Shown: positions 1 to 12,790 of the stretch, piece after piece | How positions within the stretch are numbered: the first letter of the stretch is position 1 | How the letters are laid out: each line of letters opens with the position of its first letter | DNA from: Acinonyx jubatus | Taxonomy: Eukaryota; Chordata; Mammalia; Carnivora; Felidae | NCBI RefSeq assembly: GCF_027475565.1 | Contig: NC_069389.1 | Location: 27,391,047-27,455,046 of the forward strand | DNA length: 64,000 nucleotides | Direction: 5' to 3' | Notes under the pieces: generated by a model | Seen by the model: only the letters and a program-made list of their open reading frames with translations | Told to the model about the DNA's origin: nothing | The model's database searches: none | Position numbers and translations under genes: made by a program

Positions 1-118
1 GCATCAGACCTCGTATTGGCCACAATGGAAACTAGGACATAGTGGCAGCTAGATGGCAATGAAAAGTAGAAGACAGTGATGTATAACCTGCAGAACCCTA
101 TTAAAAGAAAAAGATTAT

Positions 119-252
119 GGGGCACCTGGGTGGCTCAGTCGGCTGAGCGTCCGACTTCACCTCAGGTCATGGTCTCGCAGTTCATGAGTTTGAGCCCTGC
201 GTTGGGCTCTGACAGCTCAGAGCCTAGAGCCTGGAGCCTGCTTTGGATTCTG

Positions 253-290
<38 letters not shown>

Positions 291-385
291 CCCGTCCCCT
301 GCTCATGTTCTGCCTCTCTCTGTCTCTCAAAAATAAATAAATGTTAAATAAATAAATAAATAAATACATAAATAAATATAAATAA
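119..385 (+). mobile_element. CAN-SINE (felid type) with long CT tract
   Basis: tRNA-derived SINE starting ggcacctgggtggctcag, with the body segment gacagctcagagcctaga, a (TC)17 tract at 255-288 and an AAATAAAT-rich tail. A 17-bp target-site duplication ttaaaagaaaaagatta at 101-117 recurs at 386-402 with one mismatch. It is antisense to DMD. Confidence 0.93.
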
Positions 386-418
386 TTAAAAGGAAAAGAT
401 TAAAGAATGCTGTTACTT

Positions 419-631
419 GGGTGCCTGGGTGACTCAGTCTCTTAAGCATCCAGCTCTTGGTTTCAGTTCAGGTCATAATCTCCTGTTCATGGCATCCAGC
501 CCTATATCGGGCTCTGTGCTATCAGCATGGAGCCTGCTTGGGATTCTGTCTCTCCCTCTCTCTCTGCCCCTCCAACACTCACATGTGTGCACGCACATGC
601 TGTCTCTCAAAGTAAATCAATAAACTTAGAA
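419..631 (+). mobile_element. CAN-SINE
   Basis: Head gggtgcctgggtgactcag, body with tcatggcatccagcc and agcatggagcctgcttggg, CT-rich tract, A-rich end. The 12-bp duplication aaagaatgctgt lies at 402-413 and 632-643. It sits immediately beyond the tail of the SINE at 119-385. Confidence 0.9.
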
Positions 632-736
632 AAAGAATGCTGTAATTATCCAAAGACTCCATCATCACAATTGCAATAGAAAGATCATTTTAAAAATACA
701 AGTATTTAAAGGGTATATATCCTTATATACTTTTTA

Positions 737-925
737 TTTTTTTAATGTTTGTTTATTTATTTATTTTGAGAGAGACAGACAGACAGAGAGAAAGCCAGGG
801 AATAACAAACAGGTCCCATGCTATCAGTGCAGAGTCCGATACGGGGCCCAAACTCACGAACTGTGAGATCATAACCTGAGCCAGAATCCAGAGGATGCTC
901 AAGTGACTGAGCCACACAATCTCCC
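737..925 (-). mobile_element. CAN-SINE, minus strand
   Basis: Reverse-complement SINE: T-rich tail with GAGA tract on the left and the head gactgagccacacaatctcc on the right. Perfect 16-bp duplication ccttatatacttttta at 721-736 and 926-941. Confidence 0.92.
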
Positions 926-1859
926 CCTTATATACTTTTTAGAAGGAAATTTCTCAAGTGCTGCAGCCAAATGAAAAATAAATTATAATAAAGATTTCTA
1001 AATGAGGAAATAAAGAATACAAAAAAATTGATGACCAGTAACCTCTGTGAGAGTTGTTTGTTGTTGTTGTTAAATTTAATAGTACAACAATAGCTTCAGT
1101 GTAATTTGAGTGATCACATGACCTCATCAACGAGATAAGTCATACTAGAATGGGAAAACAAGAGTAGTTAGGAACTAAAATTATGAGTTATTGATTTTTG
1201 AAGGATTTTATCTTGGCTTGAAAGACTGAGGAGTTGCTGAGGGAATCATACTGGTGGGGAGAGCAATGTTCTTATTTAATTTGGATATAAAACCACAGAA
1301 ATAGTGGGGTGAAAGACTGTTAAAAATCAGAACCTAAGCACTAGTAAAATGGAAATGCAGAGTGTAACAGTCACTGCTGTGCCCCAGCATTTGGCTGCAT
1401 CCTAAATAGGATAAAAATTACTAGAAATAAGAAGAGAATATGATAAAACCACAGCTATAATTGGTAGCTTCCATATACCTCTTTCAGAATTTGTTGGTTC
1501 AAGATGACTAAACCGAACAAACAAAAAAAGAAAACAAAACAAAACCAAGAGTAGAGATTTGTTTAAAACTAACAACTTAAGCTTAATCCACATTTTATAC
1601 AAAATGAAAATGTATGTTCTTCTTTTATATTATAGGGATATTAAAAAGGTCATATATCCACAAAGAAATTCAAAAAAGGACAAAAAGAGAGATTTTAAGT
1701 CACCTTTTCCTATCATAATCTAATAATCCAGAAATGTGGAAAATAATAGAATAAACTTTGAGTCCTCTTCTAAAGCTGTTACAAAGGATGCATCAGATCA
1801 GTATACATTGCCTAGAAAAATGTCCCTGATGGACTGCTCTATTTAAAAACCATGTATAC

Positions 1860-1970
1860 GGGCACCTGGTGTTCAGTGGGTGAAGCACCTGACTTCAGCT
1901 CAGGTCATAATCTCATGGTTTGTGAGTTCAAGATTGGGCTCTCTGCTGTCAGCCCAGAGCCTGCTACAGC

Positions 1971-2018
<48 letters not shown>

Positions 2019-2083
2019 TCCTCTCCTGCCCACACTCTCCCTCTCTCTCAGAAGTAAATAAACATTAGAAAATAAAAAAAAAT
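1860..2083 (+). mobile_element. CAN-SINE with (CT)17 tract
   Basis: Head gggcacctggtgttcagtgg, then gacttcagctcaggtcataa and cagcccagagcctgctac, a perfect CT run at 1983-2016 and an A-rich end. The target-site duplication is not clear. Confidence 0.88.
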
Positions 2084-2469
2084 GTACAGAATAAGGTAAT
2101 ATTTTAAAAAATGGGAATATATATATATAATTTACGGTTAAGAATCACAGAATATAGTATGAAAAGATACTACTAAACTGTAAACATTTCTTATTTCAGA
2201 AGGAATAGACTGGCAGAAGGAAGAAATGGAGAGTACTATACTTCATACTGAACTCTTAAACTATTATTGTATTACATTTAAAATAACCATAGAAGCAAAA
2301 AGACACAGTTTACAATGGTAAATAAGATCTTTATGTAAGCTGTTTATGAGTAGTCACAGCTCCTTCCAAGTGACTTTACCAAACAGGCTGTTTTCCACTT
2401 CAACCAAAGCTGTAGGAAAACATGTACTATTTTCTTAATTTTAATTCCAACAGGAAAGCATATACTATT

Positions 2470-2692
2470 TTTCAAGGGTTTCTTTTTTTTAAGTTTATTT
2501 TTGAGAGAGAGAAAGAGAGAGCGAGCGAGCACAGGAATGGGCAGAGAGAGGGAGAGAGGGAGAATCTCATGCAGGCTCTGCACCATCAGCACAGAGCCCA
2601 ATGGGGGACTCAAACCCACAAACCATGAGATTATGACCTGAGCCAAAACCAAGAGTCAGAGGACCAATAAAATGAGCCACCGAGACGGTCCA
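2470..2692 (-). mobile_element. CAN-SINE, minus strand
   Basis: Reverse SINE with T-rich tail, GAGA tract and head atgagccaccgagacggtcc. Perfect 16-bp duplication gaaagcatatactatt at 2454-2469 and 2693-2708. Confidence 0.92.
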
Positions 2693-5600
2693 GAAAGCAT
2701 ATACTATTAATTGACTCTGAACGTTATGGAAACAGACCAAGACAAATGCTTAAGAAAGCAAGATGAATGTATTTTCAAAGAAATTTACATTATCATTGGA
2801 AACAACACTGATGGCCCTCACTGTGCAATTACTTGACAAGAGTCCTGAAAGTGAATGGGGCTGGTTTCTCACATGAAGAAAAGGGAATTATTTTTTGGTG
2901 TGTGAGATTCCTGACAATGAGTAAGGAACGTTAAGGGCAAATGTTAAACTGTGCTCTTAAATTAAGGGCATCCACTGTTAGATCTATTTTGGCTGAACTG
3001 AAGAGTTCAATTTTAAACAGTGAGTTAAAATAAAAGTAACTAGTGAGAAAAATTCCCAAGCCAAAGCAGTTATTTAGCTAAGTTTACAACAATGAATAAA
3101 ATGGCAGATTTTTGTTTTGCAATTTAAAAGTGGCTTCTTCGATGGTTCTTCTGCATTCTAAATTACTTTTGTTAAGCTCAGGAGATTCCTATTTCTTTGG
3201 CCCGATATACGAGGCTATCTTTATCTAAATGACCTTAATTTAGAGAGATACTAATAACCTTGAGATAGAACACTAGTATTTACAAAATTATATGACCTAA
3301 TTCCAAATACCATGAGTTTGATAACTATGCCACAGTCTATTCTCCTTTTAAATACTCACAATTATTTTATATGGCTGTAATAAAAGGCATAAAGTTACAA
3401 AAGACAACTTTGGAACTTGACTGAAAGATGGAGAGTCAACTATAAAAATTACCATCGTGATGAGCTTAGCAGGCACTTTTATCAAAGGCAAAGTGTATAT
3501 TTTACTAAAGAAACTTTTGCATGCAAACATTTATAAGTATATACACATGAATTTATGTGTAGATATTTAAACAGAGTTCTATGTATATGTGCACACACAT
3601 GGCATACACAGATGAAATATATTCAGGTAGTTGGATATTTAGATAGATAGATCAGCTGGCAGCAGTGTTTTGTGATTTAGGAAGCCATATGCCATTATGT
3701 GCTAAACACTTTCACATTTAGTAGATAAAAGATTCATGATTCTTTAACCTAATTTTATTGGGAGCATAAACTGCTGAAATAATTAAATGATCACACTAAG
3801 TATAAACCAAATCAAAGAAATAATAATAAACACAGATAATCTCTCTTCCTCTCCCTTTCCAGGTCATGCTGTGCTACAGAGTTTCTCAAGGCCATGTGCC
3901 CATATGTCCTTACATATAGGTGCTTCCTTGCTTCACATCCAGGCTGCAGCTATTATTTCATATTTCTATCATTTATTCTTCTCCCTTTCCCTTTTGGTCT
4001 CTACTGGTAGCAGAACAAGATAATTATGTTTATTAGAATTGTTTTGGTAATCAAAATGAGTTTTTAAAAAATTTTCAAAAAAGGATCTGAATACTCCTCT
4101 CAGAAAGAAACTTAAGTAAGCTTTGGACTTCATGAACTTTACGGAATCAACTTAGGGACGCCAGAGGCCTTTTGTTCTATTCCTTTCCTGATTCTTGGCT
4201 GTGTTTCACGTAATTCATAACGATGTCCTTCTGACCTGTGAATGAATGAGTTGCTGTGTGTATATAGAAACTATTATGCTTAATGTTATTTTCTAAAAGA
4301 ATATACTTTGCCAAGTTATAAATAACTTTCTAAAATATGATAATCACCGAACAAAACCATTTTTTTCCTCACCAAAGATTATGCTCAATTCTTTCAGAGG
4401 GTTTTGTGAGTTTAATGACACCTTGGGCTTAATGTGCTCCACTTTACAATCAAGATAGTTTTTTTTCTGAAATAGCTTGTTCTCTGTCAATGTTCCAGAA
4501 AATAATTACCATTGTATTTTCCCAAGGCAAGAATTCCAATATAAAATTGAACTGTTCTTCCTAGCGCATCTTCAAGTTTTAACTCTAAGAAACTATACCA
4601 AATTCACATGATCACTTTTAAATTAGTTTTAGATCATACGTTTTAAAAAGATAATTAACTGAGCTCTTAACAGGGCTCCTATTTCTTAAAACTCTGTGTA
4701 AAAGAATGTACAAAATGAAGTGTTTCGCCAAATTAAAAACAAACCATATTAATTTTTCACTCCTCACAACTTTTCAGAATGCTGATTTGCTGACTTTTTG
4801 TATCCAAACTTTTTAAAATATAAACATTAACTAAAATGATGAATGTAAAAGCAATGTGTAAATCAAAAAGTATTTGTTATAGCCACTGATTTGAAAATGA
4901 AGAATATAGGAAAACACGCATATCAATGTAAGTGCAGGACATTTTCCCAATTTGGAAACTTCATGTTTTCAATTTTCAATTTTGATAAAGCACAAAAAAA
5001 GGTAACACTTCTGTGTTAAAGCAACTAACTCATTTTATTTTTTAGGATTCCAAACAGGACAACTAAATGGTGCTATTATTGAGTCTGTATATCTCTAAAA
5101 CAAGCAAAAGAAGAATTTAAATCCAAAGGATAAAAATATTCACAAATGAGCAAATGCTGTTCTGGTACATTTATTTTATGTCAAGTGTAATATATTCATA
5201 ATAGACAGATGTTGTGATACCCTAATTCCATCCTTTTCCCATATTTGTTCTTATTTGTTTTTCACATGTGACAAAAGAAATTTCAGAAACTTATTCTGGG
5301 GGATAATGCTTGTTGAGAGAGTATTTATTGCCTGGAAGGCCATAAAAATGAAAGGTAATCATGAATCTTAGAGCTTTCCTTTCTCATTCTTGAAATTTCA
5401 AGCAACCAACATAGATACTTGGCAGGAATGGTACCCCTTCATGTGAACAAGTTTCTCCAAATGGACGGTTCCTAGACTGTATTTCAGAGGTCAATAAAAT
5501 ACTACCCAAAATGTCAGGAAACCTCACAAACTTCCAGACTTTATTTAACTTCTAGTAAAGGACATTGTAATGACATTTAAAAAAAGACAAAAAATAAAGA

Positions 5601-5847
5601 TGAAAGAAAGGCTATTTTAGTGCTTCCTCCAACCCACCAACAACTGTAGACAGCCAAACTTTCCAAACAAAGGACAATTCTTGTATAAATTTAGCTCTAT
5701 GAAAAGCTCAACACATCTGCTCTTATTTTTTCGCCTTTCCTAAGGACCAGTGAAAACTTTCAGATAATGGTACACTGGCACTGGGGCACCAATGTTCTAA
5801 GAATACAGGGCAAATAACTGAACTGTAGGAAATTCTACAGGAAGATC

Positions 5848-6300
5848 CATTCTTCCATTTATTCAACACATTTTTCTGGAATGCGTATCTATCTAAGAGG
5901 CTGTGGTAGAATCTATTTATATTAAAAATACTAGTTAACGAGATAGACGAGGTCTCTGCCCTCATGGATCCTACATTCCAACAGTAGAAGACAAATTACA
6001 AACAAATAAACAAATAAACATCACATTTCCAGATCATGCTAAGTGCCATAAGGAAAACAATCTGGCCAGTGGTGCACGATGGAGGAGGTGAAGATGATGT
6101 TGCGGACTATATTGGACAAGATGTTGAAGGATATATTTGCTTTACATCCTGCAAGATGAGCGGACATCAGGAGGCAAAGATCCAGAAAGTACCAAGAAAA
6201 GGAGACCACAGTTGCAAAGACTATGAAATGGAAGACATTTTTGCCAGTTTGAAGAAGAGGAGGCCATTGTGGCAGTACATTAAAGAGGTTGTTTTTCACG
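5848..6300 (-). repeat. L2 relic, minus strand
   Basis: The plus strand reads like the reverse complement of an L2 3' end: ccatttattcaacacatttt, then ctctgccctcatggatccta, cattcca, and aaacaaataaacaaataaac. It is diverged, and the short frames over it have no meaning. The boundaries are approximate. Confidence 0.65.
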
Positions 6301-7597
6301 AAGGAAGCTAATATAGCAAAGACTCTAGATGTCTCAAAGTAGTTTCCCATGTAGGAAATACTCATGTGTATCTATCATCTATCTATTAGGTCAAGAAGCT
6401 AGAGTGTTCATGATATTAATCTATTGCTTCATGTGTGTCTGTGCCTAGGTACTAATCACAGTACAGGATCTGAATTTTGTAGAGATGAAAAGGTAGTTAT
6501 AAACATTATAGATTACTGTATTTGTTAAACAACACATTTATTTATAACTTGCCACCCACACGTTCCTAACTATTATGAAAAACTATTTGCATAGATCTCC
6601 CGGAAATTCTCCCAATTGACTTCTCTTGGACATCAAAGGATGGGTTTCTTTTGGATTTGTTATGCATTGCTCTTTAGCTAAACAGCTAAGAATGCCTTTA
6701 AGTTATGAAGTAATGTAAACATTGTAAATCTGTACAGATATGAACTCCTGGTTTTCATTTTATCCACACACCTTTAATCCAAGGATTACTCACTGCTAAA
6801 TAAATATAGCTTTCCTCTCCTTTACATGAATTAAAATAGCAATTTAAGTTTTTAAAATTCACTCATGATTTAGCATATGGTGTTAAATCTGAGAATGCAA
6901 TCCACCTGGACTTTCAATTAATTCTTTACTAGACAGCTGCCTATTACTTATTGAGTACAACACTCAGAAGATTAAACAAATAAAAGGGGAAATTTTATGC
7001 AATTTTTAAAAGAAAATTATGTTGCATAATGAAGTCTCTGTGATTAAACACATTTGTATTGTTTAAAATAAAATGACATTTGAATTACAATTTAAGATTT
7101 CAAAGCCATTGGCTCTTGAAAGAGGGCAGAAGAAATATCAGATCATTTGGCAAACTTGAAGACATTGTATCTGTTTATTTGATGGAAATCAAACTTGGGA
7201 AAGCTATGCACTTGAATTAATTTTATTCATCTGTTCTAAGAATATGTTCCATACAATGAGAGTCTTAAGTAATCACTGAAGAATCAGAATGATTCACAGA
7301 TGGTGTAAGTGATTTAATTATTTTTAACCAGTTGTTCCGGGCATGCTCAGAAGGATATTGCCAACCCCACTGCAGAAGCCATCTGAGCTCCCTTCCAGCT
7401 GGTGTTCCATATTTTGAAAGCAAATTTAGATTGGAGAAAATTACACTTTTTATTGTTATGTTGCAAACGGAGGTCAAATTGCTGTGTATAAATTCTCCTA
7501 CTTTTTTTTCCTCTTCATTGTATGAGTTATATTTATCAAATATCACGTCTTTTGTATGATTGCCATGGATTCGCCAATGTTATTTTATGTTTTGTGT

Positions 7598-7645
7598 TGT
7601 CTGGCACATAGGAGGCACTAGATAAATGTTTATTAAATGAAAGAG
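7598..7645 (+). repeat. L2/MIR-type 3' end
   Basis: Short match to the typical L2 3' terminus (tctggcacataggaggcact then agataaatgtttattaaatg). The upstream part cannot be recognised. Confidence 0.5.
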
Positions 7646-7869
7646 ATGCCAATTCACTGTGTCCAAAATAAAACTTGAGTTTTCTTTACAGACTCCCAGT
7701 AAGTGTATGGAATTCTGATTTCACTGCACCCTTATAATTATTAGGAGGTTCTCATTAAAAACAAATAAAAAAGGAAAGAAACCAATATAAGGAAACAATA
7801 CCTCTCTGTCCAAGAGACAATACAAACCTCTCTGTTAACATAATAATTTAAACTATACCCTGATGTTGG

Positions 7870-7990
7870 AATCCTTGCCCTTAATTTTATGGGAACTCAG
7901 GCAAGTTGCTTAACAAATTTTGGTCTGTTTAGGTTGTTTTTAAGGATTAGAGATACTCTGAAAAATCTAGTGTGGTGTACCTATAGGATG
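7870..7990 (+). repeat. Possible MIR fragment
   Basis: The order ggaatccttgccctta, ggcaagttgcttaacaa, then a downstream aaggattagag resembles MIR. It is weak and could be chance. Confidence 0.35.
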
Positions 7991-8967
7991 CGAGATAACT
8001 GTGTTATCTCTCAAAAAGATAACTGATATTCACCCTTATTTTCCATTAGACCAACAAAAGATAAATTTTGCTTAATGTCCTTATTCACAATGAGAAATAG
8101 TAAATGGTTATAAAACAGTTCTACCAAATGTAATCATTTTTCAACTATTGTCATTCCAAGGAAGAGAATATTTATTTTAGTGAAACAAGTTACTCTGATG
8201 CCATAAATGAGTTATATTTATCCTAAATTTACTGCTAAAATCAGAGAATAACACTGTGTATATCAATAATGCATCAGATTCGATTTTGTGTTTATATCTA
8301 ATATTTATGAAACATATTATTAATACGTTTACCATCAATATTTCCTGAATATTGTGATAGATATCCACTTGATCGCTAAATTGGATACGGTATATTACTA
8401 TAAGAAAGGCAACTTTGTTTATTTACATATTTGACACCAAAATAAATTGTGACTGTAGTTGTTTAACTTTAATTCAAAAGACGAACATACAGAATTACGT
8501 ACCTAATATGTCCATAACCTAACTATAAAAAACTGCGTATGAATAAAAGCACATTTATGTTAATATTTCTAACTTATTGTGCTATTTAGACCCAGTCACT
8601 TAAGGTAATGTTTCTGAGGTAACATGTTATACGAACCTTATTTATAAAACGGCGACTTTATTTAAACTCAGAAAAGTACTAAATGGAAATGACATCTTAC
8701 CTTATATACAGTAAGGGCTGTGAAATGGAAAGTTTCAGGAAAACCAAAGTCCTGTGTTAATATAGAAATTTTGGGCAATTCAATTAATGTTCTTAAGCCC
8801 CAGTATCCAGTTTGGATTATTCATTTATTTCAATAGTTTCTGTATTTATTTTTTCTCTCTGCACGTCAGAAACTTTATACTGTATTTTTTTGTGATAATG
8901 GTTACTTTAAAATTATGAACGTGCACAAAAAACTTTTGTCTAGGCTCTGAGCATTAAGATCTTAGAA

Positions 8968-9710
8968 TGATTTTACTCATTCATTCATTCCAGAAATATA
9001 TATCATGCACCTATTACTTGCTAATCATTGTTTTTTGTTCTGAGGATAAAGCAGTGGGAAAAAAGAAAATTCCTACATTTTTGGAGCTTCCACTCTAGGG
9101 AGAAAGATAGATAATAAGATGAAGAAAGGAAATACGTAAATGTTTCCCGGTAGTGCGTTTTATGTACAAAAATAAATAGGGAAGGGTTTGAGCAAGCGTA
9201 TGTGTTTCACTGAGGACAACACTTTCAAGTAAAAACTTGAAGGCCAAGGTGGAGGGGTCTGCAAAGATATCTGGGGGATGAGTATTCTAGGTGTGAGGGG
9301 TGCAATGCAAAGGGGGCATGCCAGACATGTTCCAGCAAGAGCGAAAAGGCCAATGTAGGCAGAACAGAGTGAACGGGAGATAAAAAGTGTCACGAGGTAA
9401 GACCTGAGAGGTAATAAGGAGCGAGGTCATATATCCCTCGAAATCAATGTAAGGATTTTGGATTTCACTTGAAAAGAGATGGGAATCCACTGGAACATTC
9501 TGAGCATATACACGCACCAGATCTTTTTAGACGACGTGTGCGTTGAGTGCGTTGAGAGTAAGTAAAGGAAAACAAAGCTAGATATTTACTTGAAACTTTG
9601 AAACGACAGTGTCGCCACTATAGCTCAGGGGAGAACAGTCTGGTTATAAAAATGTGGTGGGTTGTGAGGTTATACTTGACATTAATGTTTTGAGACTGAG
9701 CACTGAGGCA
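8968..9710 (-). repeat. L2 relic, long, minus strand
   Basis: Starts tcattcattcattccagaaa, then gcacctattacttgc, tggagcttccactctaggg, atctgggggatgagtattct and ggattttggatttcacttga. These are landmarks of a reversed L2 3' region. About 740 bp, with soft boundaries. Confidence 0.68.
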
Positions 9711-10169
9711 TTTCACCTGAAGAGAAGGAGGTACCACCCACAGAGGCTGACAAAGAACATCTAGAAAAGTAGGAGGTGAACAAGGGGAAGAACTCCAAGC
9801 AATCTCCCTCTCTAATGTCACTGATGTCCAGTGTTCATTCTGAGTGTTGATACATTATCAGACAATTTCAAGTATAGTAAATGTTTCTTTAGTTTCTCCG
9901 TTTGTTTAGTCTTTTCTTTGCTCATCATTCTTTGCATCTCAAATCTTCCATCTGATATCATTTACCTTCAGATTAAAAAACAGCCCTGAGGAACAACAAA
10001 CATGCCATGGATTATTATCTAGGCTTCACAAATGTTTGCAGAACTTATATTTACTAACACAGAAAAAGATGATATGATGTTTAGTGAAAGTTCAGGATAT
10101 AAAATTATTTTAACCCAACTTGAAAGTATTTTGATTGATAATTGAATAATGGTGATCCTGGCTAATTCT

Positions 10170-10199
10170 AAAACAAAACAAAACAAAACAAAACAAAAC
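10170..10199 (+). repeat. (AAAAC)6 microsatellite
   Basis: Six perfect AAAAC units in intron 41. Confidence 0.97.
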
Positions 10200-10299
10200 C
10201 CAACAACCCTGAGGACCCCACAGTGAGAATGGCCTACTGGTAAACTTGCTCCATTTTTGGCTGGAACGATCTTTATTTCACTATTATTTAAACAGGGGG

Positions 10300-11060
10300 G
10301 AGGTTTCTAGAAGTATACAATTCCAGATTCATAGATGGTTTTTCTTTCATTATTTTTGAAGACATTATTCTACCACCTTCTGGCATTTTCACTGCTTGAA
10401 AATCTGCTGTCATTTATACCTGTCATTACTTTCTAGGTAATCTGTCTCTTCAGCTGTGTTGAAAATTCTCTTTATTTTTAGAACTTATAAGATTTACTAT
10501 GAGGATAGATGGGTGTATTCTTTTTTATTTTTCCTCCTTGAGGTTTGCTTGATTTCCAACCTGATCATGAAGACTTTCAATAATTTTGGATATTCGTAAG
10601 CAATTGTCGCTTCACATATTGGCTTTCATCCATTCTCTCCATTCTTGCCAGGTATATTTGACTTTCTTACCCCCTTTCTTGTAATTCTTTTTCATGTTTC
10701 TCTACCTTGACCTCTATGCATTTGAGGGCATTTATTTGATCTATCTTCCAATTTTCTAATTCCCTGTTCTATTTCATCTAATTCTTGTCAACTGCATTAT
10801 TAAGCTATTACATTGTTCATTTGCTGGAAGCTCTATTCCATTCCTTTCAAAACTTCCTGATCATTATTTCTGTCTCTTGCCCCTAATTCCTACTTTTGAT
10901 GCAAACTATTACTATTTTGAAAATATTTAACACGTTTATTTTGCATTCTGTATCTCATTAATTCGTTATCTTTGTCTTTGGGAGTTGTATTTTGCTGTTT
11001 GTTTCCTTGTGTGAAGTTGGCTCTTCGTTTTTCAGGATACCTAGCAGGGTGGACTCTCTA
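10300..11060. repeat. T-rich old L1-like sequence
   Basis: T-rich text with phrases typical of mammalian L1M/HAL1-type relics: ttctaccaccttctggcatt, gaaaatctgctgtcattta, ttgaggtttgcttgatttcc and attctaattccctgttctat-like segments. Family and orientation are uncertain and it is strongly diverged. Confidence 0.42.
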
Positions 11061-11340
11061 GACACCAACCTTTGCGCATACGATCTTTCAAGCCAGTGAC
11101 CATAATAAAAAATATTTTGGAACTCCTTCAACATTTTTGGTGGTTCATTATTTCCCTTAATTCTGTTAGAAAACAAGTTACTAAATTTATCCTGAGGCTC
11201 AAATATCTAGTCTACATTGCATGGATGAGAGATGCAGAATATAATCCGACGTCTCTTTGCCCCCAGTATAAACATTGCAACAAAATAACAGTTCTCCTAA
11301 CATAGGTAGAACCTATTTTATAAATAGTGGCCTTGTCTTG

Positions 11341-11539
11341 GGGTGCATGAGCAGCCCAGTTGGTTTTGATTCCGACTCCGGCTCAAGTCATGATCTCGCA
11401 GTTCATGAGTTTGAGCCCTGCCCCACATCAGACTATGTGCTGACAGCTCAGAGCCGGGAGCCTGCTTCGGATTGGGTGTCTCCCTCTCTCTTTTCCTTTC
11501 CCTTTTGCGCGCGCTCTCGCTCTCTGATTAAAAGAAAAC
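11341..11539 (+). mobile_element. CAN-SINE
   Basis: Diverged head gggtgcatgagcagcccagt, body cagttcatgagtttgagccc and gacagctcagagccgggagc, CT-rich then GC-alternating end. Perfect 15-bp duplication agtggccttgtcttg at 11326-11340 and 11540-11554. It sits inside the old L1-like region. Confidence 0.9.
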
Positions 11540-11699
11540 AGTGGCCTTGTCTTGATTTTGCAATAGAAATTTGGAGATTTTTAAAATTATCAGAACCTTC
11601 AATTAAATAAGTCACTTGTGTTGACATACATATGCGTTCTGTTCTTTTCAAGGTATTTATATATTCTCTATGCTTTGACACACCTATTTTAATTCATCT

Positions 11700-12790
11700 T
11701 GGTGGGGACACCAATGTATTTATTCAGTTTGTGGGCTCATGTGTTTCTTAAGTTCTGTGAAATTTTTGGTTGTTGTCCCCTAAATATTGTCTCTCCTGTA
11801 TCCTTTTGGTCCTCTCCTTTTGCAATTAGTCATAAAGCTTCTAATTCTGTTCTCAGTTTGGCTTATTTTCCATATTTTTTATCTTTACATGGTATGTTCT
11901 GATCGCTGTACCATACTGACTTTCTAATTTTCTCTTCATATTTGTTGAATTATGTGTTGAACACATATAATTAGTTTTTTATTTCAATGACTAATTTTTG
12001 GTTTCTATAAGTTTTAGTTGATGTGTGACCACCATAGATACCTGTGTATTTTTCTGTGGTACAATGGTTTTATAAATTATGGTTATTTTATTCCTTGCTT
12101 ACTTCAACATATTTACTTTAGAATATGTGATGGTTTTCTATTAAGTTCCTGAAGTACTAAATCTCTTGACCATGATGTTAGATGACTGTAAGTGACCATG
12201 CATTTATTTCTTCATACGGGTTATAATATTTTGCTGTGAACGAATATTCAGTCTTTGTGTGTCTGTGGGACTCTGAAAAGAATGATTTACTGCATGATTC
12301 TGTGACAAGACTCTGCAGATTTCACGAATATTGGGACCGATTTTGTGCAAGTTTCTCAGTTTAGGAATATAGAGGCTTATAGTTAGTATATAAATTCAGA
12401 CCTCCCACACTCAGTTTTAATTATCAAAGATCTTTCTTTTCTAGCCAGAATCCTTGGCAGATTAATTGGCTTGTGGATAGGATTTATCTATTTCCCCTCT
12501 ACATGTCGAATAAAGACCTTGAAGTTTCTATGTTTAGACAGGGTTTTCATCTACATCTCTATACTAGATGTTGTATAAGGACGTGTGCAAAAGGTCTTTG
12601 AAACTTTCTCCTAACCAGTGGACCCACAATCCAGATTCACCATCATATGAGATAATGTGCTTATTTATGGCAAAGTGAGGGAAGAAGTTTCCATTTGATA
12701 TTTTGAGCTCAGCTATGTCTTTAAAACGTTTTAAAAATTATATTTTATTCAGAATTTCCTTACATTTGAAAAGAGGGGTCAAGGAGTTAG
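11700..12790. repeat. T-rich old L1-like sequence, second block
   Basis: Resembles the 10300-11060 block in style (tgttgtcccctaaatattgt, ctttaaaacgttttaaaaat-like ends), as expected of L1M 3'-region relics. The CAN-SINE at 11341 separates the two blocks, which could belong to one insertion. Identification by eye only. Confidence 0.4.

Noticed and set aside
76..336. Open frames with Ser/Leu runs (also 417-623, 1852-2068, 19419-19677, 49824-50045, 50612-50867, 62446-62649)
   Set aside because: They are translations of CAN-SINE bodies and CT tracts, not genes.
6036..6365. Overlapping frames on both strands of about 90-110 codons
   Set aside because: They lie over a diverged L2 relic; no reverse-transcriptase motif is visible.
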